Origin: Methanobrevibacter olleyae
Lineage (GTDB): Archaea; Methanobacteriota; Methanobacteria; Methanobacteriales; Methanobacteriaceae
Reading direction: 5' to 3'
DNA length: 42,586 nt
NCBI RefSeq assembly: GCF_900114585.1
Contig: NZ_FOTL01000011.1
Span: 3,623 to 46,208, forward strand
Shown here: positions 36,011 to 42,586 of the stretch, in pieces
How positions within the stretch are numbered: the first letter of the stretch is position 1
Layout: each line of letters opens with the position of its first letter
The notes under the pieces: generated by a model
The model's database searches: none
What the model was told of the DNA's origin: nothing
Seen by the model: only the letters and a program-made list of their open reading frames with translations
Translations under genes and position numbers: made by a program

Positions 36011-36090
36011 TAAATCACCTAAGTTCATTTTTTTAAATAGATAATTAAAACATATACCTTTAACATATAATTTTAAAAAAATATATTATT

Positions 36091-36233
36091 TACGTTCCTA
36101 CTGAGCATCCGATATATTAACTATGTCCCTACTGAGCATCCGATATATTAACTATGTCCCTACTGAGCATCCGATATATTAACTATGTCCCTACTGAGCA
36201 TCCGATATATTAGCTATGTCCCTACTGAGAAAG
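36091..36233 (-). repeat. 31-bp tandem array copying the end of nadX
   Basis: CCTACTGAG occurs at 36097, 36128, 36159, 36190 and 36221, always 31 bases apart. The last copy is the real 3' end of nadX (S-V-G-T-stop); the others are followed by CATCCGATATATTAA, which is not in the gene. Three central units are identical, so expansion is recent. Confidence 0.95.
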
Positions 36234-36975
36234 ATTCGTTAAAGCTTCTTAATAATTTGATAGCTGAAAATGCAGCTAACATACTTGTTTTTGGATTTGC
36301 AGCAAATGGAACGTTTTCAGAGCTTGTTCTAAATTCACCAAAATCACCTTTAACTAGAACTTCATGAACATTTCTATCTACCTTAGGATCTACAATAATT
36401 TTAACATCAATATCCATATTACAAGCAATACTTAAAGAAGCAGCTACGTTAATATTTACTGGAAACTTTTCAACAGCTTCGTGAGCTTTTCCTTCAAATA
36501 GAATCTCTTCTTCTTCAACTTCACGGCCTAATGATTTAGGTGCTTTTCTTGTAGTTAAAGAAGCCTGTGTGATTTTACCAATAGATGCCGCTTTAATACC
36601 ATCTAAACCTACAATTGCACCAGATGGAGCATATACTTTAGCCTTATGTTTTCGAGCAGTATTATGAACATTTTCTCTAAATTCCTTATCCATCAATGCT
36701 CCAACACTCATAACCATTAAATCTATACCTTTTTCTAAGATAGGTATAGCAATATTCTTTAAAGCAATTGGTGAAGCCGCTTCTACAACCAAATCAACTT
36801 TATCCAACATATCCTCTAATTTAATAATAGCTATTCCATTAGCAATGTGTGCTAGATTTTCTGCTCTTTCAATATCACGATCATAGAAATACTTGATTTC
36901 TATTCCTTCTTCAGACATGATTTCATTAACTATTGTATTTGCAATAGCTCCACATCCTACAATACCTACAATCAT
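36214..36975 (-). CDS. nadX: L-aspartate dehydrogenase
   Basis: Oxidises aspartate to iminoaspartate, the first step of NAD synthesis in many archaea that lack aspartate oxidase. The 253-residue protein has the NAD-binding start [15 protein letters not shown], the conserved [10 protein letters not shown] (about 62-71), the catalytic-region [13 protein letters not shown] (about 118-130), and [18 protein letters not shown] precedes the ATG. No nadA or nadC is beside it in the window. Confidence 0.95.
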   Translation of the reverse strand: MIVGIVGCGAIANTIVNEIMSEEGIEIKYFYDRDIERAENLAHIANGIAIIKLEDMLDKVDLVVEAASPIALKNIAIPILEKGIDLMVMSVGALMDKEFRENVHNTARKHKAKVYAPSGAIVGLDGIKAASIGKITQASLTTRKAPKSLGREVEEEEILFEGKAHEAVEKFPVNINVAASLSIACNMDIDVKIIVDPKVDRNVHEVLVKGDFGEFRTSSENVPFAANPKTSMLAAFSAIKLLRSFNESFSVGT

Positions 36976-37039
36976 CAGTTCACCTCAGCTTAATAAAATA
37001 AAATTTTAAAAAAACAATAGTTGAATTATTAATATCCCT

Positions 37040-37165
37040 ATCCTCAATATTAATTAATTTTCATTAAATAAAAAAAAATCTTTATCCTTAATATTAATTA
37101 ATTTTCATTAAATAAAAAAAAATCTTTATCCTTAATATTAATTAATTTTTATTAAATAAAAAACT
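37040..37165 (-). repeat. 44-bp tandem repeat upstream of nadX
   Basis: ATCCT followed by TAATATTAATTAATTTTCAT starts at 37040, 37084 and 37128. The units include runs of eight or nine A (T on the minus strand), so the array may end transcription from the PRC-barrel gene. The rest of 36976-37387 holds no gene. Confidence 0.88.
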
Positions 37166-37387
37166 ATCTTATTAAAAAATTTATAAATTCTAAGCTATTT
37201 ATAAAAATTGATAATAGCATTGATAATATCAAAGAAAATTTTATAAAAAATTATAAAAAAATAGAATAAAAAAAGAAAATAAAAAATAAATATGTTAATT
37301 AATCTGAAACTACATTTAGAAAAATAGGCTAATAATCAAAGGATATGGTAAAAATCTCAAAGATTAAAAACATATTTAGTTAAAAAG

Positions 37388-37798
37388 CTATTGTTGTCCC
37401 GGTATAGGAGCTTCTACAGGAGCTTCTTTTGGAGCTTCTCTAACTGGGTCAGGTTTTGGGCGTATAGACATTTCTTCCCCTGCAACTGGAGGTTTAGGTC
37501 TTTTCAAATCTTGAGGATCAATTAACATAATGTCTCCAATAGCAGTAACCCTATCAAACTCTATATTAAGTAAGCCTTCTTGGAAGGTTCTACCTACTTC
37601 TTCTTCAGGAACAAACTGAAATCCGCCTCTAAAGATATCTCTGAAACCTGCACTTTTCCTTTCAGGTTCTAAAGCTTTCACTTGAAGTCTAGAGATAGTT
37701 CCATATCTAATATTAAGAACTACGTCATGAACTTGACCTACATATTGTCCTGCCAATGTATATATATCCAAATCATAAAGAGAGGAAACTTCTACCAT
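37388..37798 (-). CDS. PRC-barrel domain protein
   Basis: A 136-residue protein with a PRC-barrel (about 3-95): LYDLDIYTLAGQYVGQVHDVVL is the typical first strands, and GDIMLIDPQDL the last. PRC-barrels act as binding modules in proteins related to ribosome maturation (RimM) and archaeal cell division (CdpB family). The C-terminal 40 residues are a Pro/Glu-rich tail (PVREAPKEAPVEAP) that is probably disordered and could be a docking segment. GGTGA lies before the ATG. The archaeal division link is a family-level idea, not shown here. Confidence 0.85.
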   Translation of the reverse strand: MVEVSSLYDLDIYTLAGQYVGQVHDVVLNIRYGTISRLQVKALEPERKSAGFRDIFRGGFQFVPEEEVGRTFQEGLLNIEFDRVTAIGDIMLIDPQDLKRPKPPVAGEEMSIRPKPDPVREAPKEAPVEAPIPGQQ

Positions 37799-38302
37799 TT
37801 TTTCACCATTCTAACTCAATAAATCAAAATAAAATACGTCTTATCAATGCATAAAAACATTGAAAAATCCTTTAATTTTTTAAAAATTTAGCCTATAAAG
37901 AATGAATCATTAATTAAAGATATGAATTTTTTAATTTAGATTTTTTAAAGAAATTCATATGGAATTTAACAATCAAAATATTAAATAAGCCTATTATATA
38001 ATATATGTCTATTTGCTTATATAAATACTTTATGATTTAAAGCTAAAAAAACCTTATAAAATTAGAATAGAATAATGAAATTTGAAGAAAAATAGAAAAT
38101 AAAAATGAACTATATGAAAAATAAAAAAAATAAGAAAGATTTTAAAGTGAAAATAAAAAATAACTTAATTTTCTTAATAAAAAATAAAATTTTTCAAAAA
38201 AATGATAATAACATGATATTATCATGAAAAATTCTGAAAAATTCCAAGAAAATGATAATAACATTGTAATATCATGAAAAAATCTTCTAAAGTTAATAAA
38301 TT
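37799..38302. other. Spacer with two tandem hairpins
   Basis: No gene. At 38202-38225 ATGATAATA and TATTATCAT form a perfect inverted repeat around a six-base loop, and 50 bases further (38252-38275) the same structure is repeated with small changes. It lies just upstream of the left end of the IS relic. Candidate TATA boxes for the PRC-barrel gene occur at about 37987-38029. Confidence 0.55.
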
Positions 38303-39582
38303 TTTAGGGGCCTGAATTTTTTCATATGAAAATTCCTTTGAATTTTCCCTATTTTTATTCATTATCCTAAAAAATTAGTTTTATTTCTAAAAATACAATT
38401 GTATTTTTAGTTATATAAAAAAATAGGTCTTCAGTACCGTTAAATTTAAATAATATGCTTAATAAATATATTATTGATGATAACAATGAAGCGTAGATTA
38501 AATTTAGATAGCAAAGACCCAAATTATATTTTGTTAAAAGAAATATTTAAAATTATTGATTCTAGAAAATCACAAGAAATATTAGCATCTTATGGATTTA
38601 AAAACCTAAATAAAAGAAGATTTACTTTTAAATCATTTTTATAAGCATATTCTTTGGTTTTGATATTCCATTCATTATAAATAAATTTAAATCCAAAAAA
38701 TAACTTCGTAAAATTCTTTAATATTTCAGAATTTTCAACTTCAAATCAAGTTTTATAAAATTTTTTCAGAAAAAATAAACTCTGAAAAACTTTAAAATCC
38801 TTAAACAGAATCTTAAACTCAAAAAATAGGATAAAAAGAATAAAAAAAGGCTTTTATCATTGATGCAACTCCAATAGACTCAGATATCAATATTCCAACA
38901 GATAATAAAAAGACTAAAAGAATCATCTTCAAAAATTAAATCTCAAAATTGGAGCTATTCATCCCTCTAAAAGGATATTATATATGGATTTAAAGTAACA
39001 ATTGTAATAAATTATGATTCCATGAACCCTGTATTATATTTTAATCCATTCTAGGGCTCCAAACGATGCAAAACTTTTGATAGTATTTTAGAAAACCTTC
39101 AAAAAAAGACGAATAATAAGAAAAATAGACATATTAATACTTTGATAAAGGATATTACAGCTATAAAAAATTACCAAATAGGAATATCAGCAAATATAAA
39201 ATTGTTTCCTTTTATTTTTCCAAAAGAAAAAATTCAACAAAAACAAGATTAGATGACATTTTAACCTATCCATTAGCCGTATTCAACAAAACAGAGAAAA
39301 TAATAAAAGAAAAAAGACTATACCAGATTAAAAATGGAATTATTGAAAAAATTAGATTCATGGGAAAAATTTAAACCAATAAGGGGTAAAATAGAAGATT
39401 TTTTCAAATTATTAAAACAAGGATTTTGAATATGAGAGAAATCCACAAATATACTCCAAAATCAGTTGAAAAAAACCGTTTATTTAAATGTATTTTTAGG
39501 AGCACTGATAGTATTACAAGGATTTTACTCAAAAACATCCATACAAAAATTATCAGAAAACTAAAATCTTAAGACTCCTAAA
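38303..39582 (+). mobile_element. Decayed insertion sequence 1 (about 1.28 kb)
   Basis: Bounded by degenerate terminal inverted repeats: left TTTAGGGGCCTGAATTTTTT at 38303-38322, and right (minus strand) TTTAGGAGTCTTAAGATTTT at 39563-39582, matching at about 15 of 20 positions. The right end of the second relic (41461-41480) matches the left end at 17 of 20. Size and layout fit a one-gene DDE element. A 24-bp palindrome at 38387-38410 (CTAAAAATACAA and its complement) lies inside the left end. No clear target-site duplication is seen. Confidence 0.72.
38486..39564 (+). pseudogene. Broken DDE transposase (IS relic 1)
   Basis: Starts as MKRRLNLDSKDPNYILLKEI and runs 52 residues to a stop at 38644; the homologous sequence continues across several stops and frameshifts. 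Recognisable pieces in order are FIIDATPIDSDI (first catalytic Asp, about 38845), GFKVTIVINYDSMNPV, DKGYYSYK (second Asp, about 39145), and WEKFKPIRGKIEDFFKLLKQG (catalytic Glu, about 39395). The tail IHKYTPKSVEK is followed by an extra A that shifts the frame, then TVYLNVFLGALIVLQGFYSK to the stop at 39564. IS4/IS5-type DDE fold is likely. It cannot make a working enzyme. Confidence 0.88.
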
Positions 39583-39639
39583 CTTCTTTTTTAATTATTA
39601 TAGCAAATTATATATATTTGTTTTATATTATAATAAATT

Positions 39640-39665
39640 AAATATTTAGGTTTACCTAAATATTT
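39640..39665 (+). promoter_or_regulatory. 26-bp palindrome before the methyltransferase gene
   Basis: AAATATTTAGGT and its exact reverse complement are separated by TT, and followed by a run of T's. It lies 35-60 bases before the ATG, next to TATA-like sequences (TTATATATATT at about 39608-39618, TTTTATATTATAA at about 39621). It may be an operator for a dimeric regulator or an RNA hairpin/terminator in the leader. Confidence 0.55.
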
Positions 39666-39699
39666 TTTATTTAATAAAATACAAAAGGAGAAAAATTTC

Positions 39700-40506
39700 A
39701 TGAAAGAAAGTTTAGATTTATCTGCAGTTAGTGAAACAATGCTTGTTCCTGTATATGCAAGAGCTTTAGAGAACAAAAGAAAAAATCCTGCATTTTATGA
39801 TGAAACAGCTATAAAAATCGTTAATAATCTTGATTATGATTTTGCTAAACGATTTAAAGCCTCTAAAAATAAAATGAACTTTTGGGGATGCTCTTCAAGA
39901 ACAATTATATTAGATAGGGAAGTTAATAGCTATATAAAAGAAAATCCAAATTCTTCAATAGTTAATTTAGCTTGTGGTTTAGATGATAGATTTAATCGTG
40001 TGGACAATGGAAGAATAATGTGGTATAATATTGATTTTAAGGATGTTATGAGTTTAAGGGAGAAATTCATAGATAAAAATGATAGAGTTGTTAATATTTC
40101 ATCTTCAGTACTTGACTTTAGTTGGATAGATAAAATAGAAAATAAAAATAAGGTTTTAATTATAGCTGAAGGCTTTTTAATGTATCTACCTGAAGAAGAT
40201 GTAAAAAAACTATTTTTAAAAATTTCTGAAAGCTTTAAAGAGGTTGAGTTACTTTTAGAGATAATGTCTCGTTGGATGGTAAAGAATCAAAAAAAGCATG
40301 ATACTATTAAACAAACTGGAGCTGTATTTAAATGGGGTGTAAATAGAACTAAAGATTTTGAAAATCTTTGTCCATCATTTAAAATAATTAGTGATTATAA
40401 TTTAACAGATGAAATGAAAAGATATTCTCCCATTTTTATTAGATTAATTTCTCCATTTCTAAAGTCTAGAAATAATAGAATAGGAAAATTTGTTAAAATA
40501 TTATAG
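39700..40506 (+). CDS. SAM-dependent methyltransferase, leucine carboxyl methyltransferase family
   Basis: A 268-residue class I methyltransferase of the leucine carboxyl methyltransferase/PKS O-methyltransferase type (COG3315). The SAM motif I is VNLACGLDDRF (about 88-98), with DFKDV (about 116) and the post-motif ILIIAEGFLMYLPEEDVKKLF (about 150-170). AAAGGAG lies nine bases before the ATG. The natural substrate is unknown; relatives methylate carboxyl or hydroxyl groups of secondary metabolites. The gene is intact, although both neighbours are broken IS copies, and a 26-bp palindrome fronts it. This suggests lateral acquisition with a mobile element and selection to keep it. Confidence 0.88.
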   Translation: MKESLDLSAVSETMLVPVYARALENKRKNPAFYDETAIKIVNNLDYDFAKRFKASKNKMNFWGCSSRTIILDREVNSYIKENPNSSIVNLACGLDDRFNRVDNGRIMWYNIDFKDVMSLREKFIDKNDRVVNISSSVLDFSWIDKIENKNKVLIIAEGFLMYLPEEDVKKLFLKISESFKEVELLLEIMSRWMVKNQKKHDTIKQTGAVFKWGVNRTKDFENLCPSFKIISDYNLTDEMKRYSPIFIRLISPFLKSRNNRIGKFVKIL

Positions 40507-40839
40507 AATATTGGTTTTTTAGAAATTTCTTATTATACACTTTGGAGTTTTTTTTCCTTTTTTCTATTTGAAGATATATTTTTGAGTTTATTGTAACACA
40601 TAGACCCTATACTATTATATCTGCAGATCAAATTTTACTTTTAAATGAGGGATAATAGCTGAGAGGGGAACTCATAATGAATTAATTAGTATAAATGGAT
40701 ATTATAATAAATTTTGGACTATGCAGGAAGAAAATAGAACTTGGAAATTTTAAATTTTTAGAGAGTGTTTTAATTAACATTGAACTATTCATTTAATTAG
40801 ATATCCATTAATCAAGGTTATATTCAAAGAAAACCTATT
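40507..40839. other. Spacer, possibly with remains of a transposase N-terminus
   Basis: Long T-runs at 40550-40580 could end the methyltransferase transcript. At about 40696-40752 a short open stretch encodes YYNKFWTMQEENRTWKF, which may be the lost N-terminus of the second transposase, but this is weak. Nothing else is seen. Confidence 0.4.
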
Positions 40840-41480
40840 CACAACCAGCTTTGTTTACAATAATTGCATTGAAATTATATTTAAAAATGAGTTTTCGCCA
40901 AATAAGGAATTATATAGTACTTTCAAAAGAAATAAAAGAATTTTTAAACATTGAAAAAGCACCCAACTACAGTACACTTCAAAAATTCTTCAAAAGATTA
41001 CCAACAAACATTTTGAATGAATAATCAACATAATAACTAACAAATTAAATATTAAAAACTGCATAGTTGCTTTAGATTGAAGTGGTTTCACTGGTGATAA
41101 CGCAGACAAATATTACTCAAAAATAAGAGGAAATGAAAGAAAACACTACACCAAAATGCCATATTGCAATAGATGTAGAAAGCAAAAATAATACTTTATT
41201 CACAAGCTTTAAAAGGACCAAAACATGAGACAAAATTTGCAATCGCATCAATAAAAACAATAAAAATGTATAAACCATCATAGATATTTAGCAAATAAAG
41301 CATACGATACAAAACACATCAAAAGATGCATAAATTTAGAATACACAAATACACACCAAAATCAGTAGAAAAAACCGTAAATCTGATTGTATTTTCAGGA
41401 GCACTAATCATAACACAAGGCTACACAACAAAACAGACCTACAAAAACTTTCAGAAAACTAAAAAATTCAAACCCATAAA
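40840..41480 (+). pseudogene. Chimeric transposase relic (IS relic 2)
   Basis: The first part (about 40840-41320) encodes, across stops and frameshifts, an IS5-type transposase: QPALFTIIALKLYLKMSFRQ, then APNYSTLQKFFKRLPTNIL, CIVALD-GSGFTGDNADKYY (catalytic Asp region), CHIAIDVESK and ANKAYDTKHIKRCIN. From about 41330 the sequence switches to the tail seen in IS relic 1: IHKYTPKSVEKTV and LIVFSGALIITQGYTTK, and ends in that element's terminal repeat at 41461-41480. Two unrelated IS types have thus been fused by insertion or recombination, then decayed. Confidence 0.78.
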
Positions 41481-41656
41481 ATTTTTATAAAAAATATTGA
41501 AATTCTGAAAAAATAAGAGTGGTTTAATGTTTATGAGATAAAAGTAATTTAAATTATAGAGAAGAAATTAATAAAAAACTAGATAAAAAATAAAATAATA
41601 TTAAATTAATAATAAAATAGATAAATAAAATTGATTATCAATTAATTAAACTAAAT

Positions 41657-42382
41657 TTAAGGTTTTAGGAAAGTTTCAATCATATTTTTAGTTTCTTTTA
41701 AAGAGTCCATAGGAATACCACTAGGCATTTGACCTAATTCACCATTAACTTCTTTTAAAATACTGCCATCCATACCTAAAAACATAGCTTCTGAAACAAT
41801 TTCCATGAAGCTTGCTGGAGGAAGTAATGAAACACCTACTCTATTACCTTCTTTAACATTTAAATCATTAGTAACAACTTTTAAAGATCTTTTTCCAACA
41901 TTTACATTACAAATCATAAGAGAATCAGCATTAGGATGTTTACTAACACTCATAATCTCTCCAACTTTTACATCAATACCAATAATCGGATCATCAATTG
42001 GGCCAAATTTAAATCTTAATCTAAGTCCTAAAATAGTATCTAAGAAAAATCTAACCTTAGCAATATTTTCTTCAGTTTTTTCTCTATCCTCTTTAGGAGT
42101 ATTTGACATAAACTTATGTGCCCAGTCTTCTCCACCTAAAAATTCAATGATTCTATAAGCCTTATCTTCCAATTTTTCAACATCTTCACAATTCGCTAGT
42201 GTATCTCCTTCTAAATAACAATAAAGTAAAGATTGTAAATCCGGCTCCATCCTTTTAGCTTCTTCAATAGTAGCTTTTTTATTCCAATTACCTCTAAAAC
42301 TACCAGTTTGAACAGTTCTTAAGAATAATTCTCTTGCTTTTAAAGCAATCAAAATCCTATAATCTTTAGCAGTGTCCCACAT
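41657..42382 (-). CDS. tRNA-binding domain protein
   Basis: A 241-residue protein of a group known in Methanobacteriales. Residues 1 to about 120 are mostly helical (WDTAKDYRILIALKARELFLR; GGEDWAHKFM). The C-terminal domain (about 135-241) is an EMAP/Trbp111-like OB-fold: DVKVGEIMSVSKHPNADSLM, ICNVNVGKRSL, VVTNDLNV, and GVSLLPPASFM in the usual order. Such domains bind tRNA and often assist aminoacyl-tRNA synthetases, for example methionyl-tRNA synthetase. The frame opens at a TTG at 42400, but the ATG at 42382, with GTGAT four bases upstream, matches the known N-terminus MWDT. Confidence 0.88.
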   Translation of the reverse strand: MWDTAKDYRILIALKARELFLRTVQTGSFRGNWNKKATIEEAKRMEPDLQSLLYCYLEGDTLANCEDVEKLEDKAYRIIEFLGGEDWAHKFMSNTPKEDREKTEENIAKVRFFLDTILGLRLRFKFGPIDDPIIGIDVKVGEIMSVSKHPNADSLMICNVNVGKRSLKVVTNDLNVKEGNRVGVSLLPPASFMEIVSEAMFLGMDGSILKEVNGELGQMPSGIPMDSLKETKNMIETFLKP

Positions 42383-42496
42383 AATATCACAATTGATCAA
42401 TAATAATTGTAAAAATCAAATAGAATTGATTCCATATATTTCTTATAATTCTTTAATAATATCCTTTTATTTAAATATATTTTATTTTTAAATATG

Positions 42497-42586
42497 TTTT
42501 ATTTAATATGTTTATTTTTAAATATTGCTTTATTTTTAAATGTGTTTTATTTAATATGTTTATTTTTAAATATTGCTTTATTTTTA
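42497..42586. repeat. 48-bp AT-rich tandem repeat, cut by the window end
   Basis: TTTTATTTAATATG occurs at 42497 and 42545; the units of 48 bases are nearly identical, and the second is cut off at the last base. It lies upstream of the tRNA-binding protein gene. Confidence 0.8.

Noticed and set aside
36011-36028. Upstream ATG of thg1
   Set aside because: It has no ribosome site, while GGTGAT directly precedes the ATG at 36010.
36091-36233. Regular 31-bp repeats as a CRISPR array
   Set aside because: The copies are directly joined, with no unique spacers, and the unit derives from the nadX 3' end. No cas genes are nearby.
38303-39582. Target-site duplication at the ends of IS relic 1
   Set aside because: Flanking bases (AATAAATT on the left, CTTCTTTT on the right) do not match; the relic is too decayed to decide.
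42383-42400. TTG start for the tRNA-binding protein
   Set aside because: The ATG at 42382 has GTGAT upstream and matches the expected MWDT N-terminus.

Overview
The window comes from a very AT-rich archaeal genome, almost certainly a Methanobrevibacter or close relative (order Methanobacteriales). The evidence is a complete A-type (A1AO) ATP synthase operon with a fused double-hairpin rotor subunit, archaeal DnaG, TiaS, archaeal Thg1, a COG1395 regulator, FdhD, and a C-terminal fragment of a repetitive adhesin-like surface protein. Intergenic DNA is extremely A/T rich, so GC-rich islands such as the one tRNA stand out.

Layout. 1-1274: 3' end of an adhesin-like gene, then 1.6 kb of gene-free AT-rich DNA. 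2861-7260 (+): dnaG, a Xer-type tyrosine recombinase and an ATP-grasp ligase. 7429-7858 (-): a 49-aa membrane protein and tRNA-Gln(UUG). 8220-17501 (-): ATP synthase genes transcribed H-I-K-E-C-F-A-B-D. 17959-19582 (-): two small unknown proteins and a nitroreductase. 19824-25849 (-): a six-gene cassette with two membrane proteins (one DUF3100-like), an MmgE/PrpD protein, a U32-like TIM-barrel protein, a class I fumarase alpha-like protein without a beta partner, and a short citrate synthase/citryl-CoA lyase. This looks like uptake and conversion of an organic acid of unknown identity, which is unexpected in a hydrogenotrophic methanogen. 26459-37798: scattered housekeeping genes (tiaS, COG1395 regulator, fdhD, an aldo/keto-reductase-like protein, a YbjQ-family protein, serA, a JAMM-domain protein, thg1, nadX, a PRC-barrel protein). 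38303-41480: a decayed mobile island with two transposase relics around an intact methyltransferase gene. 41657-42382 (-): a tRNA-binding-domain protein.

How the genes work together. The ATP synthase operon is the energy core; its rotor subunit keeps the ligand pattern of sodium-binding V/A-type rings in both hairpins. tiaS, thg1, tRNA-Gln and the tRNA-binding protein belong to tRNA maturation and translation. nadX and serA feed NAD and serine synthesis. FdhD supports formate dehydrogenase.

The most striking feature that is not a gene is a set of short tandem arrays (units of about 15-56 bp, 2-5 copies) in most intergenic gaps. At no fewer than seven genes the repeated unit contains that gene's own last codons and stop codon, so the 3' end of the gene has been copied several times downstream. 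Others repeat a Shine-Dalgarno region, and two genes contain in-frame repeats. The most promising leads are this gene-end duplication pattern, the organic-acid cassette (whose first gene appears to start at ATT), and the transposon-relic island with its palindrome-fronted methyltransferase.
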